From DASQLQ01 sp035629935 (GTDB lineage Bacteria > Actinomycetota > CADDZG01 > WHSQ01): a stretch of 64,000 bases of DNA. The notes under the pieces were generated by a model. It was not told the DNA's origin, made no database searches, and was given only the letters and a program-made list of their open reading frames with translations. The stretch covers positions 32,636-96,635 of the forward strand of contig DASQLQ010000141.1 of the NCBI GenBank assembly GCA_035629935.1, written 5' to 3'. A program made the translations under genes and the position numbers. This document shows positions 8,745 to 17,238 of this stretch, piece by piece; positions within the stretch are counted from its first letter, which is position 1; each line of letters starts with the position of its first letter.

Positions 8745-9682
8745 CGGTGCTCCGAGATGTGTTCTTCGAACGCTCCAACGAATCGAACCTCCGGCTCGAG
8801 GGCGATGCCGAAGGCATCCCGAACCCGGGAGCGAACCTCGTGGACGAGGTCGTAGACGTCCTGGGCGTTCGCCGGTCCACTTGCGATGAAGAAGTTGGCG
8901 TGCAGCTCGGAAACGCTCGCCGACCCGACCTTGAATCCCTTGAGGCCGGCTGCCTCAACCAGGCGGCCCGCATGATCCCCAGGAGGGTTCTTGAACACGC
9001 TTCCGGCGTTCTGCACCGCGGGGGGTTGAGTAGAAGCCCGGTGCTTGCGATATCCCTCGACCCGGCTCTTGACCTCGGCCGGATCGTCTTCTTCCAGTGC
9101 GAACTCCGCCGACAGGACGATCTCTCCGTCGGTGAGGGAAGACCGGCGATACGTCATGCCGAGGTCCTCTTTACTGCGCTCACCGACGGCAGCACCGTCG
9201 ATATCGAAAACCGTTGCCGAAGTAAGGGTCTGGGCCAGGTCACCGCCATGGGCACCAGCGTTCATACGAACGCCACCTCCGACCGACCCGGGGATGGCGA
9301 TCGCGAACTCGACGCCGGCTAGTCCTCGGCGTGCTGCCCAGTTGCAGAGCTGCGGCAATGCCGCTCCCCCACCGGCGACTACTCGACCCCCGGCGGATCG
9401 GTCGAGTGTGGAGAACTCGGATCCCAGGCGGATAACAAGACCCGGCCACCCCGAATCAGAGACGACTAGGTTCGACCCGCGCCCGAGGATGAGCACATCG
9501 ACCGCCTCCGGCTCGGTCATTGCAGCCGACAGGATCTCGAGATCGTCGATGTTCTTGGGCTGGAAGAACAAGGCTGCCGGGCCCCCGAGCCGATATGTGG
9601 TCAGACCACGCAGCCCAACGTCCCGTTGGATCGTTCCGGCAACCTTCCCCTCCAGAGCCGCATATAGGGACTCGACCGTCAC
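8741..9682 (-). CDS. murB: UDP-N-acetylenolpyruvoylglucosamine reductase MurB
   Basis: Reduces UDP-GlcNAc-enolpyruvate to UDP-MurNAc with NADPH and FAD in the cytoplasm. The FAD-binding blocks TYRLGGPA, LGRGSNLVVSD and IPGSVGGGVRMNAGAHGG are clear, and the C-terminal domain has GSVFKNPPGDHAGRLVEAAGLKG, of which the key elements are the Ser in GSVFKNP and the final Glu-containing LEPEVRF. GTG at 9680-9682 is the start because it overlaps the murC stop as GTGA, giving 313 residues; upstream in-frame codons would sit inside murC. murB between murC and ftsQ occurs in several actinobacterial lineages. Confidence 0.95.
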   Translation of the reverse strand: MTVESLYAALEGKVAGTIQRDVGLRGLTTYRLGGPAALFFQPKNIDDLEILSAAMTEPEAVDVLILGRGSNLVVSDSGWPGLVIRLGSEFSTLDRSAGGRVVAGGGAALPQLCNWAARRGLAGVEFAIAIPGSVGGGVRMNAGAHGGDLAQTLTSATVFDIDGAAVGERSKEDLGMTYRRSSLTDGEIVLSAEFALEEDDPAEVKSRVEGYRKHRASTQPPAVQNAGSVFKNPPGDHAGRLVEAAGLKGFKVGSASVSELHANFFIASGPANAQDVYDLVHEVRSRVRDAFGIALEPEVRFVGAFEEHISEHR

Positions 9683-11043
9683 ACGGAGTCCAGTCGGGTT
9701 AGCAGCTCCTCGCCGACAGAGGTCACGTCTCCCGCACCCAAAGTAAGGAGTGCGTCGCCGGAACGGATGGTTCGGGTCAGGTATCCGATCAGCTCGTCCC
9801 GGTGGGGCAGGTACGCAACCGCCCGGCCGGGAAAACGCGAGCAAACCGCATCGGCCACCAACTTCCCTGTGACACCGGGCACCGGTTCCTCACCGGCCCC
9901 GTACACATCAGTGATCACCACCACATCGGCGTCGGCGAAAGAGGATCCGAACTCCGTGGCGAAAAGCGCCGTGCGCGAATAGCGATGCGGCTGAAAGACA
10001 GCGAGGATCCGTCCCCAGCTGCCACTCCGCGCCGCCGAGAGGGTCGAGCGAACCTCGGTTGGATGGTGGGCGTAGTCGTCGATCACCGTCACGCCGCGGG
10101 CCTCTCCTTTGACCTGGAAGCGGCGTTCGACACCCCGGTAGGCCTTCAGGCCTTCGACGATCATGTCCATCTCGATACCTGCAGCGAGGCCCGCGGCCGC
10201 AGCCGCCAACGCGTTTTCCACGTTGTGCGCACCCGGCACCCGCAGCTCGACCCTGCGCGTGTCACCTCCCGGTATCGACATATCGAAGCTGGTCGCCTGG
10301 GAAGCTGCTTCGGCGTTGCTTGCGGATACGTCGCCGCCCGAACCGAACGTGATGACGCGAGCCTGAGCATTCCCCCTCAACCCCTCCTCGGATGCCGGAA
10401 GGACGCAGGTCCCCGCAGGGTCGGTCGCCCCGATGAAACGCTCGAATGCCTCCTTGATCGCGTCGAAGGTGTGCCAGTAGTCGAGATGGTCGGCCTCGAC
10501 GTTCGTTACCACCCCGACATAAGGGCTCAAGAGGAGGAAGGATCCGTCACTCTCGTCGGACTCAGCCACGGAGTACTCGCCTTGCCCGTACCGCGCGTTC
10601 GTGCCGGCGTCGTTCAAGCCGCCGCCCACCAGATAGGTGGGCTCCGCTCCCGCCCGTTGCATGATCGACACGATCATGGAGGTCGTAGTCGTCTTCCCAT
10701 GAGTGCCGGCGACCACGATGGGCTTCGAGCCTTCCAGGATCGCGGCCAGCGCTTCGCCGCGGCTGATCACCGGCAGGCCTCGCGCCCTGGCCGCCACGAG
10801 CTCCGGATTGGTTTCGGGGATCGCCGACGACACGACCACCAGATCGGCCCCCTCGACGGCGGACCCATCGTGGCCGATGCGAAGGTCGGCCCCCATGGCT
10901 TCCAAGGTGGTGAATGCCCTCGAACGCTTCATATCGGAGCCGGCCACCACCCGTCCCTGTTCCACCAGGACCTTCGCGATGGCCGACATCCCTACACCAC
11001 CGATCCCGATGAAATGGATGCGATCGACGCCGCTCAGATTCAC
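9679..11043 (-). CDS. murC: UDP-N-acetylmuramate-L-alanine ligase MurC
   Basis: ATP-dependent addition of L-Ala to UDP-MurNAc, the first amino-acid step. The N-terminal Rossmann block HFIGIGGVGMSAIA (about 10-23) binds the UDP-sugar, the ATP loop GTHGKTTT is at 113-120, and the central DYAHHPTEV block is a Mur ligase signature. At 454 residues it has normal length. ATG overlaps the murG stop by 4 bases (11040-11043), and its own stop overlaps murB, so the three are coupled. Confidence 0.97.
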   Translation of the reverse strand: MNLSGVDRIHFIGIGGVGMSAIAKVLVEQGRVVAGSDMKRSRAFTTLEAMGADLRIGHDGSAVEGADLVVVSSAIPETNPELVAARARGLPVISRGEALAAILEGSKPIVVAGTHGKTTTTSMIVSIMQRAGAEPTYLVGGGLNDAGTNARYGQGEYSVAESDESDGSFLLLSPYVGVVTNVEADHLDYWHTFDAIKEAFERFIGATDPAGTCVLPASEEGLRGNAQARVITFGSGGDVSASNAEAASQATSFDMSIPGGDTRRVELRVPGAHNVENALAAAAAGLAAGIEMDMIVEGLKAYRGVERRFQVKGEARGVTVIDDYAHHPTEVRSTLSAARSGSWGRILAVFQPHRYSRTALFATEFGSSFADADVVVITDVYGAGEEPVPGVTGKLVADAVCSRFPGRAVAYLPHRDELIGYLTRTIRSGDALLTLGAGDVTSVGEELLTRLDSV

Positions 11044-12119
11044 CCGGCAACCTCGCGCACGAGAGAAGCCATCGCCTGAGCCGCATCGGGCCGCGACAAG
11101 GTCCGGGCCGCGGCGCTCATCCCCTCCAGACGCGCCTCGTTGAAGAGCAATTCGTCTGCCAGGGCTGCTAATGATTCGCCGGTCACCGTGGAGTCCTGTA
11201 CGACAACTGCAGCTCCCGCACGCTCCAAGACGCGGCCGTGCTTCTCCTGCTGGCGGTCGCGGTGGTGTGGATAGGGAACGACGATCGACGGCAGGCCGGC
11301 AACCGCCAGTTCTGCGACCGTGTTTGCGCCGCCGCGGCAGATAGCCAGATCTGCGACCGCGTACGCCTCTTCCATGCGCTCGACGAAGCCAACGCTCCTG
11401 AACACGAGATCACCGGGGGCCGCGGATGTCTCCGGATCGTGCCTCGACCCGACGATGTGCACCACTTGACGGTCCTTTCTGTCCGACCACAGCTGCGGTA
11501 ACCGGGCTGCTGCTTGATTGATGCTCTGCGCCCCCAGGCTCCCACCGAAAACCAACAAAGTCTTCCTGACCGGATCGAGACCGAAGTTCTCTATGGCGCC
11601 ACTGCGCTCCCGGTCCCAATCACACTCGACCAGTCGACGAGGAAGTGGAAGCCCCACGTACCGACCACGGGGCCCTGCTTGAACCAACGTTTCTTCGAAG
11701 GACACCCCGACGAGACGGGCGGCCCTCCGGAGAACCCGATTCGCCAGTCCGAGCACGATGTTCTGCTCGTGCAACACCAGAGGTATCCGGAGCCTCGCCG
11801 CAGCCACACCTACCGGCAGACTTACGTACCCACCCATCCCTACGACAACGTCTGGGTTCACCTTCTTGAGAAGAGCCGTAGCACCCCGAGTCGCCTGGAT
11901 GGCTCGAACACCCGTGGCAGGCAAGCTCCACGGTCGGGATCGATCGAATCCAACGACGTCTACGAGCTCAAGCGGCCAACCGGCAGCCGGAACGAGCTTG
12001 GTCTCCGCCCCGCGTTCGGTTCCGACAAAGGTGATGCTTGCGTCGGCGAGTGCTTCCGCAACCGCCAGAGCAGGGTTCACATGACCGGCGGTACCGCCGC
12101 CGGCAAGCACGACGTTCAT
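11040..12119 (-). CDS. murG: Undecaprenyl-PP-MurNAc-pentapeptide GlcNAc transferase MurG
   Basis: A membrane-associated GT-B glycosyltransferase that turns lipid I into lipid II. The N-terminal glycine-rich loop GGGTAGHVNPALAVA is diagnostic, with the second motif VVGMGGYVSLP, the acceptor-side HEQN and the nucleotide-sugar site CRGGANTVAELAVAGLPSI. The start is ATG at 12117-12119, overlapping the ftsW stop as ATGA. An open extension upstream is only the reverse frame of ftsW. It has 359 residues, the usual size. Confidence 0.96.
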   Translation of the reverse strand: MNVVLAGGGTAGHVNPALAVAEALADASITFVGTERGAETKLVPAAGWPLELVDVVGFDRSRPWSLPATGVRAIQATRGATALLKKVNPDVVVGMGGYVSLPVGVAAARLRIPLVLHEQNIVLGLANRVLRRAARLVGVSFEETLVQAGPRGRYVGLPLPRRLVECDWDRERSGAIENFGLDPVRKTLLVFGGSLGAQSINQAAARLPQLWSDRKDRQVVHIVGSRHDPETSAAPGDLVFRSVGFVERMEEAYAVADLAICRGGANTVAELAVAGLPSIVVPYPHHRDRQQEKHGRVLERAGAAVVVQDSTVTGESLAALADELLFNEARLEGMSAAARTLSRPDAAQAMASLVREVAG

Positions 12120-13315
12120 CTCGAAGCGGGCCGGCGAGCCGTCCTTTTCTGTCCCCGAGGCGGCTTGGAGTGCAGGGCGATGCTGGTCAAGATCCCCATC
12201 GCTATCAACGAGATCACCAGCGATGTTCCCCCGAATGAAACGAACGGCAACGGAACGCCTGTGATAGGTAGCGCGGCGGTCACCGCTCCGATGTTCACTA
12301 GAGCTTGGAAGCAGATCCAAACGGTTATCCCGGAAGCGATGAGCATGCCGAACCGATCTGGAGCTCGACGGGCGATCTTTATGCCGAGGAATGCGATGAA
12401 AGCGAAGAGCCCGAGCACCACGAGCGTGCCGAGCGCTCCAGTCTCCTCTCCCAAGATCGCGTAGATGAAGTCCGTGTGCGCGTTTGGGATGTACATCCAT
12501 TTCTGGCGGCTCGCTCCCAAGCCCACCCCGAACCATCCACCGGAACCCAAGGCGATCAACGACTGGATCGTTTGGTAGCCCGTGTACAGCGGGTCGGCCC
12601 AGGGATCCATGAACGCAAGCAACCGGGCCCGGCGGTAGGGCGCCGCCAATGCCCCGAACGAGGCCGCCGCTACACCGATGAGACCGATGGGAAGCAGGAA
12701 CCGAAGTGGTGCTCCTGCAACGAAGAGCATGCTGAGGCCGATCGCGCCCGTTACCAACGTCGTGCCCATGTCGGGTTGTTTCATGATCAGCAACACCAAC
12801 AGTCCCATCGCGGGCATCAGCGGCAAGACTGTGTGCGAGAAACCTTCGAGAAGTTTTTCATCCTTGCGCGAGAACACGTCGGCCGCGAACAGAACGAAAG
12901 CCAGTTTCGCCATCTCGGATGGCTGGAACGAAAGCGGTCCCCATCCCAACCAACGGGCACTTCCCCCCACGGTGATACCGAGACCCGGGATGAGCACTGC
13001 TACCAGCAACGCACACGTGCCGGCGAACAGGAGGTAGCCACTTCCGGACAGCTTCCGGTAGTCGAGACGAGCGAAGAAGATGAACGCTCCGGCCCCGATG
13101 ATCGCACAGACCAACTGGCGTTTGAAGAAGAAGAACGATGAGTCGTACGTGGCGAAAGACGTCACTGAACTGGCCGACAGGATCATCACCAAACCAAGCA
13201 CTAACAACGACCCCACTGAGACGGATAGCAAGACGGCCGGATGCCCGCGGCCAAGGGTCTGTGCCGGTGCGCGCGACCGCGCCCTGACCCCTACGACTCC
13301 CTGCCTTGTTGCCAT
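12116..13315 (-). CDS. ftsW: SEDS-family peptidoglycan glycosyltransferase FtsW
   Basis: A polytopic membrane enzyme that polymerises septal glycan from lipid II together with FtsI. About ten hydrophobic segments are visible. SEDS signatures include the SEMAKLAF block, the KQPDMGT loop, and the C-terminal PLPFVSFGGTSL. The start is ATG at 13313-13315, 2 bases after the murD stop, giving 399 residues; an upstream GTG inside murD is less likely. The basic C-terminal tail (KPPRGQKRTARRPASR) is cytoplasmic. Confidence 0.95.
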   Translation of the reverse strand: MATRQGVVGVRARSRAPAQTLGRGHPAVLLSVSVGSLLVLGLVMILSASSVTSFATYDSSFFFFKRQLVCAIIGAGAFIFFARLDYRKLSGSGYLLFAGTCALLVAVLIPGLGITVGGSARWLGWGPLSFQPSEMAKLAFVLFAADVFSRKDEKLLEGFSHTVLPLMPAMGLLVLLIMKQPDMGTTLVTGAIGLSMLFVAGAPLRFLLPIGLIGVAAASFGALAAPYRRARLLAFMDPWADPLYTGYQTIQSLIALGSGGWFGVGLGASRQKWMYIPNAHTDFIYAILGEETGALGTLVVLGLFAFIAFLGIKIARRAPDRFGMLIASGITVWICFQALVNIGAVTAALPITGVPLPFVSFGGTSLVISLIAMGILTSIALHSKPPRGQKRTARRPASR

Positions 13316-13317
13316 CG

Positions 13318-14676
13318 CTACTCGATCTCCTGATCGGCCTTCAGAAGCGCTGCAACGCACGCGCCGAAATGGTCACCGCGCGCTGCATAGCTTTCATACA
13401 TGTCCAGGCTCGCACAGCCGGGCGACAACAAGACGGATCCTTTGGCACCGATCTGCTCGCGAGCCAAGGCCACGGCGCGCTCCATCGAGTCCGCTCGCTG
13501 CGCGGGGACCAATCCTTCAAATACCTCGAGGACCTGATCGGCAGCTTCTCCCAGAGCAACGACCCCGACGACGGGAGGCACCGTTCCCTTCAAAGCAGAC
13601 AGGTCGATCCCCTTACTTCGTCCTCCCGCTATGAGCACGACGTCGGTCAGACCCTGGACGGCCGCAAGCGTCGCGTGAGGATTGGTCGCCTTCGAGTCGT
13701 CTATGTAGGTGACTCCGTCTGCGATCGCAACCACCTCGAGCCGGTGTGGGAGAGGACGGAAAGCTCGGATGGCTCGCACTACGCTGTGGGCGTCGATGCC
13801 GTACTCGAGGGCGGCCCCCGCAGCCGCAACGGTGTCCTCGAGACCAGCCACTCCGGGAAGTGGAACGTCCTCGACGGGGATGATCCGAGTGCGACGCCAG
13901 ACGATGTGTCCATCCTCGACCCCGATCGAGGGCTGGTGGTCCGGCATCCTGTTTACCGAGAAAGGCACCAAGCGAGCCACCGCCCCGTCGGCTATGCGCG
14001 TCGCCTCGGGATCTTCGGCGTTCGGGAGGAACACATCTTCCGGCTGTTGATTCGCGACGATCTTCGCTTTGGCGGCCGCGTACCCACCGAAGGAACCATG
14101 CCAATCGGTGTGATCTTCAGCAACATTCAGAATCACCGCGACCTTGGGACGGAAATGAACCGTCGTGGCGAGTTGGAAGCTCGAGACCTCGACCGCGATC
14201 GCGTTGCCCGGGGGCACCGACGAGATCGCATCGATCAGCGGATAGCCGATGTTCCCTGCCGCGACGGTATCCAAGCCTCCCTCGGAGAGCATCCCGGCAA
14301 GCAGGCTGGTCGTCGTCGTCTTGCCGTTCGTTCCCGTTACCGCAAGGAGATCAGCGCGGGACAAGCGATAAGCGATCTCTATCTCGCTCACGATCTCGAT
14401 CCCCGTCGACTCCAACGTTCGCATCACCGTCGATGCTGGTGGCACGCCCGGACTGACGACGGCTAGATCCGCATCGAGATGGGTGAGATCGTGTGCCCCT
14501 GTTTCCACAGTGGCGCCCGCGGCGCGCAGTTCGAGTGCCCGCTCCTCGATCTCGACCGATGTCGAGCCCTCCGTCACGCGCACCTTCGCACCGAGCCCGA
14601 GCAGGGCCTTGGCGGTGCTCATGCCACTCGAGGCAAGACCGACCACGACGACGCGTTTCCCACTGTATGGATTCAC
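13318..14676 (-). CDS. murD: UDP-MurNAc-L-alanine-D-glutamate ligase MurD
   Basis: ATP-dependent addition of D-Glu to UDP-MurNAc-L-Ala. The N-terminal nucleotide-sugar domain begins with VVVVGLASSGMS, the ATP loop TGTNGKTT lies at 114-121, and the central domain has NVAEDHTDWHG; the C-terminal domain carries YIDDSKATNPHA. It has 452 residues. The ATG overlaps the mraY stop by 4 bases (14673-14676). Confidence 0.97.
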   Translation of the reverse strand: MNPYSGKRVVVVGLASSGMSTAKALLGLGAKVRVTEGSTSVEIEERALELRAAGATVETGAHDLTHLDADLAVVSPGVPPASTVMRTLESTGIEIVSEIEIAYRLSRADLLAVTGTNGKTTTTSLLAGMLSEGGLDTVAAGNIGYPLIDAISSVPPGNAIAVEVSSFQLATTVHFRPKVAVILNVAEDHTDWHGSFGGYAAAKAKIVANQQPEDVFLPNAEDPEATRIADGAVARLVPFSVNRMPDHQPSIGVEDGHIVWRRTRIIPVEDVPLPGVAGLEDTVAAAGAALEYGIDAHSVVRAIRAFRPLPHRLEVVAIADGVTYIDDSKATNPHATLAAVQGLTDVVLIAGGRSKGIDLSALKGTVPPVVGVVALGEAADQVLEVFEGLVPAQRADSMERAVALAREQIGAKGSVLLSPGCASLDMYESYAARGDHFGACVAALLKADQEIE

Positions 14677-15719
14677 GGGATGACGCCGCCCTTACTGATG
14701 AAGTCGGCGTAGAAGAGACCGAGCCCGAACGCGACCGAGAGACCCGACAGCACCCAGAACCGGACGATCACCGTGAACTCCGGCCACCCCGCAAGCTCGA
14801 AGTGATGGTGGATCGGGGCCATCAAGAAGATGCGTTTCCCGGTCCGGCGGAAGATCGCCACCTGGGCGATCACCGACATCGTCTCGACGACGTATAGGCC
14901 ACCCAGGATCAGAAGCAGCATCTGCGTGTTCAGGAGGATGGCGAATACGGCCATCGCTCCGCCGAGCATGAGCGAGCCGGTGTCCCCCATGAAGATCTTG
15001 GCCGGGGCGGTGTTCCACCAGAGGAAACCCGCACACGATCCGAACAGGGCAGCGGCCACCAGCGAGATGTCGAAGGGATCCGACCCCGTCGCAACGAGGT
15101 CGTAGAAACCGGGGTGACGGAACTGCCAGAAAGCGATCACGACGAATGCGGCAAGCACCTGCGCCGCGGACCCGACGGCCAGGCCGTCCAGACCGTCGGT
15201 CAGGTTCACGCCGTTGGAAGAAGCGGCAATCATCAGGAATGCCCACAGATAGAAGAACAAGCCCAGGTTCACGGCGGTCGAACGGAACAGCGACATGTCG
15301 GTTCCGATGTCGACGAACTCGATCGCGATGAAGGCGAACAGCAGACCGATGACGAGTTGACCCAGGAACTTCGCGCGCTTCTGCAGCCCGAGTGACCGCG
15401 CCTTTCGGATCTTGATCATGTCGTCGGCGAATCCCAGACATCCGAGCGCCACGATCGTCCCCAAGGCAAGGATCCCGCTGTCTCTGGGCTGCGACAGGCC
15501 GGTCGTTCCGATGTGGCCCAGCGCGTAGCCAACGATCGTTCCGGCCATGATCACGAGGCCGCCCATCGTCGGGGTCCCATGCTTCTCGTAGTGCGCCTTG
15601 GGACCTTCCTCACGGATCAGCTGGCCCCAGCCGCGCCGGCGGAAGCTCTTGACCGCGATTGGTGTCCCGAAGAGCCCGAATATGAGTCCAACTGCAGCGG
15701 CGATCAGGATGTTGGTCAT
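14673..15719 (-). CDS. mraY: Phospho-MurNAc-pentapeptide transferase MraY
   Basis: An integral membrane enzyme that transfers phospho-MurNAc-pentapeptide to undecaprenyl phosphate to form lipid I. About ten membrane segments are seen in 348 residues. Catalytic signatures are the Asp pair GFADD (about 97-101), NLTDGLDGLA (172-181) and the cytoplasmic HHHFE block near residue 316. The ATG overlaps the murE stop as ATGA, so mraY follows murE directly with no murF between them. Confidence 0.97.
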   Translation of the reverse strand: MTNILIAAAVGLIFGLFGTPIAVKSFRRRGWGQLIREEGPKAHYEKHGTPTMGGLVIMAGTIVGYALGHIGTTGLSQPRDSGILALGTIVALGCLGFADDMIKIRKARSLGLQKRAKFLGQLVIGLLFAFIAIEFVDIGTDMSLFRSTAVNLGLFFYLWAFLMIAASSNGVNLTDGLDGLAVGSAAQVLAAFVVIAFWQFRHPGFYDLVATGSDPFDISLVAAALFGSCAGFLWWNTAPAKIFMGDTGSLMLGGAMAVFAILLNTQMLLLILGGLYVVETMSVIAQVAIFRRTGKRIFLMAPIHHHFELAGWPEFTVIVRFWVLSGLSVAFGLGLFYADFISKGGVIP

Positions 15720-17224
15720 CTACTTCCCCCCGTCCATCCCAGAGCCGCGAGCACCTGCCGGGCAACGATGCGGTCGTCGAAGGGGATCGTGTGATCGGCG
15801 AACTCCTGCCCAGACTCATGCCCCTTACCGGCGATCACCACCACGTCCCCGGGCCGAGCACGCCCTATCCCCGCCTCGATCGCGCTGGTGCGGTCTACGA
15901 GGACGTCGTCGGGACCATCCGCCGATTCGGCAGTAACGCCCTCGAGGATCTGGTTCACGATCGCGTGCGGGTCCTCGCTACGAGGGTTGTCGGAAGTGAC
16001 GATGACACTGTCTGCGAGGCGAGCTGCCACGGCGCCCATGAGCGGACGCTTCGCGCGATCGCGATCTCCCCCAGCTCCGAAGACACACACCACACGTCCC
16101 GAGCTCTTGTCCGCAACATCGCGCGCTGCCCGCAGAACGTTGTCGAGCGAGTCGGGTGTATGTGCGTAATCGACGATGACGGCGAAAGGCTGGCCTGAGT
16201 CGATCGATTCGAATCGACCGGGCACTGCCTTGAGCTCTCGCAGGCCCTGCTCGATCGCAGACAGTTCGATACTGGCCTGCAGAGCCGTGCTCGCCGCCGC
16301 GAGACAGTTGTAGACGTTGAAGCCACCAACGAGCCCGGACTCGATTTCAATCTCGCCTGTCGGTGCGACGATCCGGAAGGAGCTGCCTTGGGGGCGGAGC
16401 TCCACGTCAACCGCCCGAACATCCGCCTCTCGGCTGAGACCAAAAGTCAGACAAGGGATGGGACTGTTCTCGGCCAGCTTCCGGCCGTACACGTCGTCCA
16501 CATTCACTGCCCCACGTTGCGCGCGCTCGGGCGTGAATAGCGACCGTTTCGCCTCGAAGTATTCCTCCATCCCCTGATGGAAATCGAGATGGTCCTGGGA
16601 CAGGTTCGTGAAAGCGGCCGCGTGGAAAACAAGCCCCTCGGTTCGTTGCAGCACCAACGCGTGCGAAGTGACCTCCATCACCACCGAGTCGGCACCCACC
16701 CGAACCATCTCGGCCAGCAGCTTTTGAAGATCGAGGGATTCCGGCGTCGTTCGGAGACCGGGCCGGACCTCCCCACCGACATGGGTCTCTATCGTGCCGA
16801 TCAAGCCCGGCGAACGACCACTTGCCGTCAGGATCGACTCCATCAGGTATGTCGTGGTCGTCTTGCCGTTCGTTCCCGTAACGCCGAGCAGCATGAGCTT
16901 CTCGGCGGGGTAGTCGAACATCGCGGCCCCCAAACGGGCGAGAGCCCGACGGGTGTCGCTGACACAGATCTCGGGAACGCCAAGGTCCAACTTCCGCATG
17001 GTGCACAGAGCGACCGCCCCTTGCTCGATCGCAGCTCTGGCGAATTCGTGGCCGTCCGAGGTCATCCCGACCACGCAACAGAAGATGTCTCCAGGCTCGA
17101 CTTTGGCGGAGTTGTAGGCGACGCCTGAGACACCGGTCTCGCGATCCCCATCGGTATCCAGCACGAGCTCTCCGAGCGAGCGCGCGAGCTGTCCTGTGGT
17201 TGTTGCCGTGATCTTGGCTGCCAT
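15716..17224 (-). CDS. murE: MurE ligase, meso-diaminopimelate type
   Basis: Adds the third stem-peptide residue to UDP-MurNAc-L-Ala-D-Glu. The ATP loop TGTNGKTT is at 117-124, the carbamylated-lysine region is near 226 in YFEAKRSLF, and DNPRSEDP at 412-419 is the motif that marks meso-DAP rather than lysine specificity, so the cell wall is predicted to be of the DAP type. It has 502 residues. It starts 14 bases after the ftsI stop. The missing murF must lie elsewhere: no fused MurF domain is present in this protein. Confidence 0.96.
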   Translation of the reverse strand: MAAKITATTTGQLARSLGELVLDTDGDRETGVSGVAYNSAKVEPGDIFCCVVGMTSDGHEFARAAIEQGAVALCTMRKLDLGVPEICVSDTRRALARLGAAMFDYPAEKLMLLGVTGTNGKTTTTYLMESILTASGRSPGLIGTIETHVGGEVRPGLRTTPESLDLQKLLAEMVRVGADSVVMEVTSHALVLQRTEGLVFHAAAFTNLSQDHLDFHQGMEEYFEAKRSLFTPERAQRGAVNVDDVYGRKLAENSPIPCLTFGLSREADVRAVDVELRPQGSSFRIVAPTGEIEIESGLVGGFNVYNCLAAASTALQASIELSAIEQGLRELKAVPGRFESIDSGQPFAVIVDYAHTPDSLDNVLRAARDVADKSSGRVVCVFGAGGDRDRAKRPLMGAVAARLADSVIVTSDNPRSEDPHAIVNQILEGVTAESADGPDDVLVDRTSAIEAGIGRARPGDVVVIAGKGHESGQEFADHTIPFDDRIVARQVLAALGWTGGSR

Positions 17225-17238
17225 CTGTTTGATCGATG

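Noticed and set aside
9802..11079. Open frame of about 425 codons on the + strand opposite murC
   Set aside because: Antisense shadow of a clear Mur ligase; Arg/His/Gly-rich translation typical of reverse GC-rich frames.
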